In this document: one piece after another, positions 34,568 to 46,846 of the stretch
Layout of the letters: every line of letters begins with the position of its first letter
How positions within the stretch are numbered: the stretch's first letter is position 1
Source: Spisula solida
Taxonomy: Eukaryota; Mollusca; Bivalvia; Venerida; Mactridae
DNA length: 64,000 bases
Assembly: GCA_947247005.1 (NCBI GenBank)
Contig: OX365944.1
Span: 6,088,501 to 6,152,500 of the forward strand
Direction: 5' to 3'
Notes under the pieces: generated by a model
Databases searched by the model: none
What the model was told of the DNA's origin: nothing
What the model saw: only the letters and a program-made list of their open reading frames with translations
Translations under genes and position numbers: made by a program

Positions 34568-34704
34568 CTAAAATCAGACACTCTAGACATGTAAATTATA
34601 TTGTCCTAACTAACGAACCCAGACATCTGGCTACATAAGATCTGGTTCACAAACAAACATTCAATCTGAATCATATTTATATTCAAAATATTTTTTCCAG
34701 CCAT

Positions 34705-35060
34705 TTATAATAGTAACCTAGCAACAAGACTGCATGTACTAGAGGGTAACCTAGCAACAAGACTAAAAGTTCTAGCAGGTAACCTAGCAACAAGACAACA
34801 AGTTCTAGAGGATAACCTGGTAACAAGACTGGAAGTTCTAGATGGTAACCTAGCAACAAGACAACAAGTTCTAGAGGATAACCTGGTAACAAGACTACAA
34901 GTTCTAGATGGTAACCTAGCAACAAGACAACAAGTTCTAGAGGATAACCTGGTAACAAGACTACAAGTTCTAGATGGTAACCTAGCAACAAGACAACAAG
35001 TTCTAGAGGATAACCTGGTAACAAGACTACAAGTTCTAGATGGTAACCTAGCAACAAGAC
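34705..35060. repeat. 33-bp minisatellite organised as 66-bp dimers
   Basis: Unit A is TAACCTAGCAACAAGACAAC followed by AAGTTCTAGAGGA. Unit B is TAACCTGGTAACAAGACTAC followed by AAGTTCTAGATGG. They alternate strictly for several cycles. Leu/Val-rich minus-strand frames result from the 33-bp period. Confidence 0.95.
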
Positions 35061-36130
35061 TGCATGTACTAGAAGGTAACCTGGTTACACGGCCACACAT
35101 ACCAGAGCTGGTAACATAGCAACAAGACTACAAGTTCTAGATGGTAACCTAGAAACAAGACTGCATGTACTAGAAGGTAACCTGGTTACATGACCACACA
35201 TACCAGAGCTGGTAACATAGCAACAAGACTACAAGTTCTAGATGGTAACCTAGAAACAAGACTGCATGTACTAGAAGGTAACCTGGTTACATGACCACAC
35301 ATACCAGAGCTGGTAACATAGCAACAAGACTACAAGTTCTAGATGGTAACCTAGAAACAAGACTGCATGTACTAGAAGGTAACCTGGTTACATGACCACA
35401 CATACCAGAGCTGGTAACATAGCAACAAGACTACAAGTTCTAGATGGTAACCTAGAAACAAGACTGCATGTACTAGAAGGTAACCTGGTTACACGGCCAC
35501 ACATACCAGAGCTGGTAACATAGCAACAAGACTACAAGTTCTAGATGGTAACCTAGAAACAAGACTGCATGTACTAGAAGGTAACCTGGTTACATGACCA
35601 CACATACCAGAGCTGGTAACATAGCAACAAGAATACAAGTTCTAGATGGTAACCTAGAAACAAGACTGCATGTACTAGAAGGTAACCTGGTTACATGACC
35701 ACACATATCAGAGCTGGTAACATAGCAACAAGACTACAAGTTCTAGATGGTAACCTAGAAACAAGACTGCATGTACTAGAAGGTAACCTGGTTACATGAC
35801 CACACATACCAGAGCTGGTAACATAGCAACAAGACTACAAGTTCTAGATGGTAACCTAGAAACAAGACTGCATGTACTAGAAGGTAACCTGGTTACATGG
35901 CCACACATACCAGAGCTGGTAACATAGCAACAAGACTACAAGTTCTAGATGGTAACCTAGAAACAAGACTGCATGTACTAGAAGGTAACCTGGTTACATG
36001 ACCACACATACCAGAGCTGGTAACATAGCAACAAGACTACAAGTTCTAGATGGTAACCTAGAAACAAAACTGCATGTACTAGAAGGTAACCTGGTTACAC
36101 GACCACACATACCATGGCTGGTAACATAGC
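35045..36130. repeat. 101-bp higher-order minisatellite, about 11 copies
   Basis: It is contiguous with the 33-bp array and built from three related monomers: one with CATAGCAACAAGACTACAAG then TTCTAGATGG, one with CTAGAAACAAGACTGCATGT then ACTAGAAGG, and one with TAACCTGGTTACATGACCAC then ACATACCAGAGCTGG. Anchors ACCAGAGCTGG recur every 101 bp (35101, 35202, 35303 and on). Copies are nearly identical, implying recent amplification. Each carries the palindrome GTAACCTGGTTAC. Confidence 0.95.
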
Positions 36131-36134
36131 AACA

Positions 36135-36585
36135 AAATGTACAAAATAGTACTAACTGGTTATTATCATAGCAATATAACTGGCAATTTGGCAACAATTG
36201 TTAGGTACCTGACTATATATATACAACTGAAAACAGCAAACTAAAATAAATGCAACTGATCACCCTGAAATCTTCTATTTTTGTATCATAGCCATAATGA
36301 TTAATAACAAGTATTCAGTTCACAAGTTTCATGGCAGAGTGATTTATTAATATAGAATATACTGAACAAATAGATCACGACCAACATGTATACATCTGAT
36401 ATATACAGTATTTGCATATGTAAGTCATAAAATATATTTATTGTCAGTTACGTAGGAGGTTAATAGTAACACAGGCCTGTCTTGTATACAAACTTGAGTG
36501 TATAAAATAACAAATTATGCAAACATTTAGGACAAGACCTGACCGTCTGATAAATACCTAAGATATATCACATTTCAGTACTTAT
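36135..36585. other. AT-rich spacer
   Basis: No gene or repeat is recognised. Confidence 0.4.
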
Positions 36586-36586
36586 C

Positions 36587-37178
36587 AAACAAGCCTTCTG
36601 TACTGACAGGTGGTCTACCTAACAATCCAGCCTTCTTTACTGATAGATGGTCTTCATAACAATCCAGCCTTCTTTACTGATGGGTGGTCTACCTAACAAT
36701 CCAGCCTTCTTTACTGATAGGTGGTCTACCTAACAATCAAGCCTTCTTTACTGATGGGTGGTCTACCTAACAATCCAGCCTTCTTTACTGATAGATGGTC
36801 TTCATAACAATCAAGCCTTCTTTACTGATAGCTGGTCTACATAACAATCAATCCTTCTGTACTGATAGGTGGTCTACATAACAATCAAGCCTTCTTTACC
36901 GATAGCTGGTCTACCTAACAATCAAGCCTTCTGTACTGACAGGTGGTCTACATAACAACCCAGCCTTCTTTACTGATAGCTGGTCAACCTAACAATCAAG
37001 CCTTCTGTACTGATAGCTGGTCTACCTAACAATCAAGCCTTCTTTACTGATAGCTGGTCTACCTAACAATCAAGCCTTCTGTACTGATAGCTGGTCTACC
37101 TAACAATCAAGCCTTCTGTACTGATAGCTGGTCTACCTAACAATCAATCCTTCTGTACTGATAGGTGGTCTATTTTAA
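36587..37178. repeat. 37-bp minisatellite, about 16 copies
   Basis: The unit is AACAATCAAGCCTTCTGTAC followed by TGATAGCTGGTCTACCT. Variants include TTTACTGA, GGTGGTC and TTCAT. Confidence 0.95.
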
Positions 37179-37320
37179 CAGGTTAAATTTCATTGAAAAA
37201 TTAATGGTCTGATTGCAGATAGATTGGTGGTCTTTACATTGAAGTATAAATCTTTCAAATAATTAAGTATAATGCATATAAATATTCAATCAATCAATCA
37301 TACTCAGCCCAAAAACATTC

Positions 37321-37580
37321 ACGATAAATTCACTGTGAATAACAAAAATTTACTGTGAATAACACAATATTCACTGTGAATAACACAAAATTCACTGTGA
37401 ATAACACGAAATTCTTGGTATATAACATGAAAATCACTGTGAATAACACGAAATTCACGGTGAATAACACGAAATGCACAGTGAATAACACAAAATTCAT
37501 GGTGAATAGCACGAAATTCATGGTGAATAACACAAAATTCGCTGAGAATTACACGAAATTCACTGTGAATAACACGATAT
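37321..37580. repeat. 21-bp minisatellite, about 12 copies
   Basis: The unit is AATAACACGAAATTCACTGTG. It encodes seven-residue repeats in frames on both strands, which are not considered genes. Confidence 0.95.
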
Positions 37581-37584
37581 TTAA

Positions 37585-37910
37585 ATATTTAACAATCACT
37601 TTTTCCTTATTAAATTGATATGCTGGGGTACAAGATTCAATAAATGTAAATTCCCAACAATTAAATGTATCAAACCAGAATGTGCATGCAGGGTTATTTA
37701 TTGTAAATGTTCATGTCATTTCTAATATCTATAATTATATCTGACTAGCACATCTCACATCACAAAGCCATCACCAAGTTATTCCTTAGTGTTTGATCAA
37801 GTTTTTTTACCAATCAGTGAACTCCATTTCCATCTTCTAATCCAAGAAGAAAATGAGTCTTCATCAAGATCAGTAATTTGAAGCCACTGCACATACGCAA
37901 GTAGACTGTG
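37585..37910. other. Spacer between arrays
   Basis: A minus-strand frame continues from the 46-bp array into this non-repetitive 120 bp (to about 37797), but without a splice or start context. Confidence 0.4.
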
Positions 37911-37914
37911 CCTC

Positions 37915-38905
37915 TTTTCGCCAAGGAATACAGACAGGCCCCATGCATAATCCCAGGCATCTTTAGCCAAGGAATACAGACAGGCCCCATGCATAATCCC
38001 AGGCATCTTTAGCAAAGGAATACAGACAGGCCCCATGTATAATCCCAGGCATCTTTCGCCAAGGAGTACAGACAGGCCCCATGTATAATCCCAGGCATCT
38101 TTTGCCAAGGAATACAGACAGGCCCCATGCATAATCCCAGGCATCTTTAGCAAAGGAATACGGACAGGCCCCATGTATAATCCCAGGCATCTTTCGCCAA
38201 GGAATACAGACAGGCCCCATGTATAATCCCAGGCATCTTTCGCCAAGGAATACAGACAGGCCCCATGCATAATCCCAGGCATCTTTCGCCAAGGAATACA
38301 GACAGGCCCCATGCATAATCCCAAGCATCTTTAGCCAAGGAATACAGACAGGCCCCATGTATAATCCCAGGCATCTTTAGCCAAGGAATACAGACAGGCC
38401 CCATGCATAATCCCAGGCATCTTTCGCCAAGGAATACAGACAGGCCCCATGCATAATCCCAGGCATCTTTAGCCAAGGAATACAGACAGGCCCCATGCAA
38501 AATCCCAGGCATCTTTAGCCAAGGAATACAGACAGGCCCCATGCATAATCCCAGGCATCTTTAGCCAAGGAATACAGACAGGCCCCATGTATAATCCCAG
38601 GCATCTTTAGCCAAGGAATACAGACAGGCCCCATGCATAATCCCAGGCATCTTTCGCCAAGGAATACAGACTGGCCCCATGCATAATCCCAGGCATCTTT
38701 AGCCAAGGAATACAGACAGACCCCATGCATAATCCCAGGCATTTTTAGCCAAGGAATACAGACAGGCCCCATGCATAATCCCAGGCATCTTCAGCCAAGG
38801 AATACAGACAGGCCACATGCATAATCCCAGGCATCTTTAGCCAAGAAATACAGACAGGCCCCATGCATAATACCAGGCATCTTTAGCCAAGGAAATACAG
38901 ACAGA
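37915..38905. repeat. 46-bp minisatellite, about 21 copies
   Basis: The unit is GCATCTTTAGCCAAGGAATA followed by CAGACAGGCCCCATGCATAATCCCAG in two parts. Common variants are TTTCGCC, TTTAGCA and GTATAAT. Several minus frames stay open across it through the repeat structure. Confidence 0.97.
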
Positions 38906-38909
38906 CACC

Positions 38910-39460
38910 ATTTACTATATGAACAAAATTGCTCATAGTCGAAGTTCAGTAATGTAGACAATTCAATTACTTAAATATAACCAGTTCAATCACCTCTGCC
39001 CTACAGCAATTCAAACTATCATCAAATTCATCTCATTTCTGTCATCAAGACGAATTCTTTAAATTCTTACACATTCCTGACATGATAACAAAAACAATAG
39101 CTAAAATATCACTTTACATTCAACATATTTGTTAAAATACCATAATGTTCAGTAAGTATACTTCTGAATATAAGCAAGAGGGTTATGTTGACCCTATATT
39201 GCTTACCCGAATGAAAAGGTACATAAATGTTACAACTAGAGGGCCACTGTCTGTGAACAGTAATATAGAAAGCAAGTGACCTTTGGGCAAGGACCTATGT
39301 AATCCTCCTCGGGCTGATTTGCCCCAAAGGTCAGTTTGATATCTGGGGTATAATTTGACCAATCTTGAACAATCTTTTTAGAACTTTTAGACAGCTGAAA
39401 CTTCGACTAACAGGGTTACTAGGACTTTGGGCTTTTTACCAGAAACTTGGACTTAAGGCT
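38910..39460. other. Unassigned sequence
   Basis: GACCTTTGGGCAAGG and a later inverted CCCCAAAGGTC (39278-39335) form a short hairpin. No gene. Confidence 0.4.
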
Positions 39461-39463
39461 TAA

Positions 39464-40356
39464 GGAGGTACGAGCTGCCTTGTGCGCATGCGGGAAATTT
39501 CAAAATCGTATTAGATAAGAACAAACATGAATTTTAGTTTCAATGATTGCATATGAATGTTGATTAATGAAAATAAACCAAATATTATCGCACAAATTAG
39601 ATATTTTTAACTTTTTATTTTTTGCCTGTATGAAAAAGTGGGTGGGGAACGGCAAAATTGTGAATAATATGGGTTCACAATAAGTCCCTACAATTGTTCA
39701 AATGCATATTCTTATATATAATATGTAGTGCATGGTTTAGTTATAAGAGGTAGCCACACTTTGAAATATTTTTAAGAAAAAATTATTTCATTACAATATG
39801 CAAATTAGGTTAATTTTATGCAAATTTATTCATAATTAGTGCTTTTTATGCACAGCTCCCAAAAAAGGCTGGTGACCCCTATTTTTTATTTGACTAAACT
39901 GGTGTTCTATTTGATACTAAACTTAGGGCCAATTCTAAATCATTTTCGATCGTTAGGTATTTTTTGACGTTCATTTGAAATCGTTTGAAAATCACACTTT
40001 TGCAAGTGGGTGGGGTAACTATTTATCATGTTCAAATACTGAATTTGTTCACCAGGCAGCTGGAATTGTGACTAATGTCAATAGGAATGACCATTGAACA
40101 CCCAAAATATCATGCATTGCTTAAAAGTGGTTTCATACAGTATTAATCTTAAAAAGAACATAATGGTGCCATAAATGCAGGAAATAGATAAAATGACCAA
40201 AATACAATGGTAGGTCATTAGAAAGCCATGTATGTCGAAAACGAGCCTGGTGACATATCATTTTTATGATTTCAATGTTGTTCTAGAAGACTGTTCTGTC
40301 ATTTTAAGATGTTTCAATTAAAATTTGATCATTAGATTAAAGGTGCGCGTACCTCC
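39464..40356. mobile_element. TTAA-flanked TIR element, about 0.9 kb
   Basis: TTAA at 39460-39463 is followed by GGAGGTACG. At the other end CGTACCTCC precedes TTAA at 40357-40360. TTAA duplications are used by piggyBac and Kolobok-type elements. The inverted repeat is short (about 9-13 bp), so the call is tentative. The interior has two copies of AAGTGGGTGGGG (39636 and 40004) and no transposase frame. Confidence 0.5.
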
Positions 40357-40361
40357 TTAAA

Positions 40362-40970
40362 GCCAAAATTTTACAGCAATTGGACTTTCAGCTGATTTTC
40401 CTTTTCTTGTTCAGTTGTGCATTGTGCATAGTGGTCTGCCTTATGTTTCAGTTGAGTGCTCCTCGCTCTGGATATGTTTGACTGACTGCAGGTTACAGGC
40501 TCTCAGAGAAGGTCATCATGTTCTTGTAGCGGGTCAGTTTATTTTTTCTTGTGCATCTTTGTCGTTGTACTTGTGGCTTGCGTTTGTTGTCTGTGATATT
40601 TCTTTTTTGTGTGTTGTTTTTTGTGCTTGTCATGCTCTACTGTTTCTGCCGAGTGCAGCCTTACTTGCCCAATTAATTGATATTATTTCAGAGCCTTTTG
40701 AATTTCCTTTAAAGCGCTAACCTGAGAACATGCCTTTATGGCACGCACCATCAGTAAGATTTTTATGGTATGACCTAGTTTTCAACCCCTTGTGACTGGG
40801 TTGCAAACTTGTTCTAGATTTAAAAGTGACAAAGATTGTTACAAGGTTCAATAAAAATTTCAGACCTCAGCAGGAGTGTTAATATCAAAATGTTAGTGCC
40901 GCGAAACATAGGGTGAACCCAATAGCTCAGTGCTTTGGTGAACTAAAATGTGTGAAAGATCAGCAGGATA
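40362..40970. other. Unassigned sequence
   Basis: A 101-codon plus frame (40415-40720, Cys/Leu-rich) has no splice or start support and reads like T/G-rich low-complexity DNA. Confidence 0.4.
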
Positions 40971-40973
40971 GGC

Positions 40974-41134
40974 CAGGGGTGGTATTCAATATTCGGATCT
41001 TATTTAATTGGAGAATAAGGACAGCCGGTCATATCGCCTGTTACTGACCAAGATTTTAATATGGTGTGATCTGATTGGTTGTCCTTATCCTTAAGCCTTA
41101 AGTCAAGTAAGATCAATATTGAATACCACCCCTG
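40974..41134. mobile_element. 161-bp MITE with CAGGGGTGG termini
   Basis: Left CAGGGGTGGTATTCAATATT is perfectly inverted at the right end, and AATAAGGACA inside is inverted as TGTCCTTAT. CAGGGGTG termini resemble hAT elements. Expected 8-bp duplications are not clean (GATAGG against GATCAGG), so the superfamily is unproven. Confidence 0.65.
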
Positions 41135-41440
41135 GATCAGGTGTACTAAATCCAATATATATTTTGTTTCAGTCTATAAACACATATTTACAGCCGTTTT
41201 GGGCAAAATACAAGCTACATGAATGCCGTGATTTTTGAACAGTTAACTTTTTTAATCAACAAGGCCCCAGTTAGAAGTATAAACAACTTGTATAATTGGT
41301 GTATTTAACATACCAGGTCTTATTCTTTTGTTCCCACTCTATATACTTAAAATGTGGGTGCAAATTTTTACTATTATTTTCACAATAGGCTTGAGCTAGT
41401 TTCTCAAAAATTTAAAATTGAGGAGGATCAAGTGTCAGTC

Positions 41441-42120
41441 ACTGAAACTGAAGGTCATAGAGCTTGGTACCAGGATACGGTTTTACTAACACTGAAACTG
41501 AAGGTCATAGAGCTTGGTACTAGGCTATGGTTTTACTAACACTGAAACTGAAGGTCATAGAGCTTGGTACAAGGCTACGGTTTTACTAACACTGAAACTG
41601 AAGGTCTTAGAGTTTGGTACCAGGCTACGGTTTTACTAACACTGAAACTGAAGGTCATAGAGCTTGGTACCAGGCTACGGTTTTACTAACATTGAAACTG
41701 AAGGTAATAGTGCTTGGTACCAGGCTACGGTTTTACTAACACTGAAACTGAAGGTCATAGAGCTTGGTACCAGGCTACGGTTTTACTAACATTGAAACTG
41801 AAGGTAATAGTGCTTGGTACCAGGCTACGGTTTTACTAACATTGAAACTGAAGGTAATAGTGCTTGGTACCAGGCTACGGTTTTACTAACATTGAATCTG
41901 AAGGTAATAGTGCTTGGTACCAGGCTACGGTTTTACTAACATTGAATCTGAAGGTAATAGTGCTTGGTACCAGGCTACGGTTTTACTAACATTGAAACTG
42001 AAGGTAATAGTGCTTGGTACCAGGCTACGGTTTTACTAACATTGAAACTGAAGGTAATAGTGCTTGGTACCAGGCTACGGTTTTACTAACATTGAAACTG
42101 AAGGTAATAGTGCTTGGTAC
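41441..42120. repeat. 50-bp minisatellite, about 14 copies
   Basis: The unit is AACACTGAAACTGAAGGTCA followed by TAGAGCTTGGTACCAGGCTA and CGGTTTTACT. A shift from GGTCATAGAG to GGTAATAGTG happens mid-array. Each unit has the palindrome TGGTACCA. Confidence 0.95.
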
Positions 42121-43065
42121 CAGATGAAACTCAATGACATAGTGCTTGGTACCAGGTGAAATTGAAGGTCATAGTGCTTGGTACCAGGCTACGGTTTTAC
42201 TAACATTGAAACTCAAGGTCAAAGTGCTTGGTACCAGGCTACGGTTTTACTAACATTGAAACTCAATGACATAGTGCTTGGTACCAGATGAAACTCAAGG
42301 TCAAGGTGCTTGGTTACCAGGCTACGGTTTTACTAACATTGAAACTCATTGACATAGTGCTTGGTACCAGATGGAACTCAAGGTCAAGGTGCTTGGTTAA
42401 CAGATCAAACTCAATGACATAGTGCTTGGTACCAGGTGAAACTCAAGGTCAAAGTGCTTGGTACCAGGTGAAACTCAAGGTCATAGTGCTTGGTACCAGG
42501 TGAAACTCAAGGTCAAGGTTCTTGGTACCAGGTGAAATTGAAGGTCATAGTGCTTGGTACCAGGTGAAACTCAAGGTCAAAGTGCTTGGTACCAGGTGAT
42601 ATTGAAGGTGATAGTGCTTGGTACCAGGTGAAACTCAAGGTCAAAGTGCTTGGTACCAGGTGGAATTGAAGGTCATAGTGCTTGGTACCAGGTGAAACTC
42701 AAGGTCAAAGTGCTTGGTACCAGGTGAAATTGAAGGTCATAGTGCTTGGTACCAGATGAAACTCAAGGTCATAGTGCTTGATACCAGGTGAAACTCAAGG
42801 TCAAAGTGCTTGGTACCAGGCTACGGTTTTATTAACATCGAAACTCAATGACATAGTGCTTGGTACCAGATGAAACTCAAGGTCAAGGTGCTTGGTTACC
42901 AGATCAAACACAATGACATAGAGCTTTGTACCAGGTGAAACTCAAGGTCAAAGTGCTTGGTACCAGGTGAAATTGAAGGTCATAGTGCTTGATACCAGGT
43001 GAAACTCAAGGTCAAAGTGCTTGGTACCAGGGTTACCTTCATAGTGCTAGGTACCAGGGGACTGT
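42121..43065. repeat. 32-bp minisatellite derived from the 50-bp unit, about 27 copies
   Basis: The unit AACTCAAGGTCAAAGTGCTT followed by GGTACCAGGTGA keeps the left part of the 50-bp unit but lacks the CTACGGTTTTACTAACATTG segment. 50-bp-like units reappear sporadically (about 42190, 42240, 42310 and 42820). Confidence 0.93.
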
Positions 43066-43069
43066 TTTA

Positions 43070-43608
43070 CTAACATTGCGTAAATGTCATGTAAATCTAT
43101 GCATACATATTTCTCTTACGCAAATTCCTAAATGAATTTTACTAATCAATTCTGACTTAATTAATATTTATTAATATATAAAAATATTGAATATTTGACT
43201 TAGAGCGGGCCACAACATCAACAATAGATCTTGTGCCAGTCCTAGGGAACTATGTGTGTTATTTTGTGTGTACGTTGCTTTTTCGTTTGTTGCCTATACA
43301 ATGTGCTCCTGTGCGTGCTCTACTCTGCCTAAACAACAGTACCCCTCAACCATCAAGTGCCCCCTTCAGGAGCCCATGTTGCTGCTGGCCTCATATTTCT
43401 TTCTTTTCATACAACATACCTTATACAGGAGCCCATGTGATTGCTGGCCAATATTACTCTCCATTCTTACAACATATCCACAAATGGAATCCACATAGTT
43501 TCTTAGTCATATAGTTACCCACTTGGAATCCAAAAAGCTTAAAGATGATGGTTCCATCAAGTCTCAAGTCAATCTTACTTGACAATGACTATATACTATA
43601 TACATAAC
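43070..43608. other. Unassigned sequence with a 60-bp duplication
   Basis: AGGAGCCCATGT(T/G) followed by GCTGGCC and ACAACATA occurs twice about 65 bp apart (43366-43490). Confidence 0.45.
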
Positions 43609-43611
43609 CTA

Positions 43612-45114
43612 CAGTAAAACCTCGTTATCTTGAGGACCCATCGGGACAAGCCAAATGCTCGAGTTAAGCCAGGTGCTCGAAATATCCGAAGTCTATGATG
43701 AATTGTTGTTATGACTAAGTCTAACTGTGTTTATAATGAAAACACGTATGATACATGTATTTGGTTGTAACTACGAATACTGTCATTGTTTATCAAGTCT
43801 ATACGCAATTTGAATCGTGTGGACATTTGCCGAATTGAACAAATTGCATATGAAAGTCGTAATGAATCTTTTTACATTAAATATCAAACTCCATTTAACA
43901 GTAAAATTGTAATAAAAGTTTGCATCGGCAAAAAGATAACATTACCCAAAGCGCACGATAGATCCTACATGTTTGAACAAACACCCACGCACAAAAATCG
44001 CACGTGATAAAATAAAACCCGGATGCAAAGTCGATCCAGTTTCCAGCACAGGGATACGGCTCATTGAGTAAAAAACATGCACTATATTATCTATGATAAT
44101 TTATTTAGGACATGATGTTTAGCTGAATTAGTTATATCCCTGTGGTTTCCAATTGAAACGCGCGCGACAATTTGGAGACATCAAACGCGGCGGTCTTTCG
44201 ACTGACTTCAAACGCGCCGCACATCAAAGAAATTGCCGGTACAGTTGGGAGTAGTGTTTAGTCAGAGTTCCATACCGCGGTATGAATTCGCCAATCGGCG
44301 CATAGTGTAGATTCAATTGACATTTAATTTTCTACTGTACAAAGTCGACAAATGTTTTATTCTTCAGGGTTGTTTGATAAGAATTGGATTTAATCGCGGA
44401 CTTGATCTACTTCACTTATTCAGTATCAGACACGTGAAAGTGCACTGTACATAAGCTTACATTCGCAGGTTTTCATGAAATAAGGGAAATGAAAAGTTTT
44501 TGAAATGATTTTTACTTGCAGTTTTATAACGAACGGAGCCTAAATATTTAAGGTTCTACATGGACGTCGGTTTATCTTACGATAATTTAAAAGTCTGTGC
44601 GAGTCAGTACGTGCGAAGCAACGATGTTGCATTTAATAATTCTAGTTCTCGTATGAGATAATGTTCCCAATTGTTGCCTATTGAACTTGTTCTGAAACGT
44701 ATGTGAAGTTTAAATCACGCTCATTAATTAAATATCTTCTACTTTCTTGTTTAATGTAACGGATCGAAAATACGGACATCAATTTAAGTGTTAGTGATTA
44801 CGCTATTGTCATAAACTGTGATTATCACGATGTGTGAAAAATACGGACCGTAACAAAATTTAGTATGACATTTTTCGGAGATGTGAAATTTCGCTCGGAT
44901 GATTGCCTCGAGATAAGGTAATTAATTATCGTTGAAAATTGTTGATTGGACCGACACCTGCGCTCGAATTAGACCGGATGCTCAGAATAACTTTACACGA
45001 GTTAGAGGGATAAATTAATGTACAATATAGAGCAAATTCGTCGGGACTTTAAAATTTGCTCGAATTAGGCCGGTTGCTCGAATAATCGCTGCTCGTATTA
45101 CCGAGGTTTTAGTG
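43612..45114. mobile_element. Decayed pogo/Tigger-like element, about 1.5 kb
   Basis: The left end CAGTAAAACCTCG and the inverse of the right end, CACTAAAACCTCG, match the known pogo/Tigger terminal style. Both ends abut TA (43610-43611 and 45115-45116), as in Tc1/mariner-class insertions. Sub-terminal motifs GCTCGAGTTAAGCCAGGTGC, GCTCGAATTAGACCGG and GCTCGAATTAGGCCGG repeat near the ends. No DDE transposase frame survives, so this is a non-autonomous copy. Confidence 0.7.
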
Positions 45115-45120
45115 TATTTA

Positions 45121-45218
45121 CAGACTTAAATCCCACCCTAATTTGTCTACTTAAATCCCACCCCAATTTACCGACTTAACCCCCGCCACAATTTACTGAC
45201 TTAAATCCTACCCCAAAC
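45121..45218. repeat. 25-bp tandem repeat, 4 copies
   Basis: ACTTAAATCCCACCCCAATTT plus a 4-5 base linker, with anchors at 45124, 45149, 45174 and 45199. It starts a few bases from the right end of the pogo-like element. Confidence 0.9.
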
Positions 45219-45219
45219 A

Positions 45220-45915
45220 ATGCTTACAATTGTAATTCCGACATCAATATACCAGCAAAATATGTTATACAACATGAATAAGGCTGCATCATGTTATCCC
45301 AAGAGCATTTTGGTTTTCTTGTGCAAGTCCCTAGCGTTTTCAGTATCCATAGAAACATAAAATGGAACATAGTAAGAATCCATAATTTCTGCCATATAGT
45401 GCTAACAAAACCTTGTTCCTTAGTATGTAAATACACTGAGACAATGAGGCTCAAAACAACTCTGCCAACAGCCAGAATACTAAACCTAGTGAAGCAACAA
45501 CAAGAAACCTGATCGACTCCTGACCAAACCACAGTATATAAAACAAGGGCCACAACTCTTCCAAAACTTCAGGTGTACAGCTTCACTTGCTGAAGAACAT
45601 TCATGTAGAGTTTCAAGACAATGGCTAAAAAACTTTGGAAACATGAGTAACCAGAACATGTTATAAGGTGTCCTCATCAGGTAAACACTATAAATCATAG
45701 TTTTCATCATAATAATAAGCAACCATTTTACCTTAGTACTGCTTTTTTTCATACACTACAATGCTTAGTCAGAAATAGAGCCCTGAGACCATGGATATAC
45801 ACTTTTGTTTTGTGTTTTTTTTGCGTTAAACTGAGGATGTCTAGTGTGGGGCCGTTCAGTTTTATCCCTGCCTAATTGATCGAAGGATACAAGTTAAATT
45901 CAAAGAATAGTCAAG
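45220..45915. repeat. Dispersed-repeat fragment and unassigned sequence
   Basis: About 45540-45650 (ACAAGGGCCACAACTCTTCC, CTTCACTTGCTGAAGAACAT, TTTCAAGACAATGGCTAA) has the style of the dispersed bivalve repeats. Minus frames crossing it (109 and 88 codons) are not considered genes. Confidence 0.45.
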
Positions 45916-46748
45916 CAGAAAATGGTGTACTTATATAGCACAGAGCTACCACATAAACACAAAATGGTGTACTTATTTAGCACAGAGCTACCACATGAAC
46001 ACAAATGGTGTACTTATATAGCACAGAACTACCACATGAACACAAATGGTGTACTTATATAGCACATCGCTACCACATAAACACAGATGGTGTACTTATA
46101 TAGCACAGAGCTATCACATGAACACAAATGGTGTACTTATATAGCACAGAGCTATCACATGAACACAAATGGTGTACTTATATAGCACAGAGCTACCACA
46201 TAAACACAAATAGGTGTACTTAAAGAGCTAAGAGTTACCACATGAACACAAAATGGTGTACTTATAGAGCACAGAGCTACCACATAAACACAAAATGGTG
46301 TACTTATATAGCACAGAGCTACCACAAAAACACAAAATGGTGTACTTATTTAGCACAGAGCTACCACATGAACACAAGTGGTGTACTTATATACCACAGA
46401 ACTACCACATGAACACAAATAGTGTACTTATATACCACAGAACTACCACATGAACACAAATGGTGTACTTATATAGCACATAGCTACCACATGAACACAA
46501 ATAGTGTACTTATATAGCACAGAGCTACCACATAAACACAGATGGTGTACTTATATAGCACAGAGCTATCACATGAACACAAATGGTGTACTTATATAGC
46601 ACAGAGCTACCACATAAACACAAAATGGTGTACTTAAAGAGCACAGAGCTACCACATGAACACAAAATGGTGTACTTATATAGCACAGAGCTACCACATA
46701 AACACAAAATGGTGTACTTATAAAGCACAGAGCTACCACATAAACACG
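45916..46748. repeat. 41-bp minisatellite, about 20 copies
   Basis: The unit is AAATGGTGTACTTATATAGC followed by ACAGAGCTACCACATGAACAC. The period is 40-42 bp owing to AAAATGG/AAATGG variation. Confidence 0.95.
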
Positions 46749-46846
46749 AGGAACACATTAAAGTAATTAATTACAAAAGGTTAGAACAGACACAACACAT
46801 TAAACAAAAGTTACCAAAGTGAAATCAAAAATACAAATCAATAACA

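Noticed and set aside
40415..40720. 101-codon Cys/Leu-rich plus frame
   Set aside because: T/G-rich low-complexity DNA with no splice, start or domain support.
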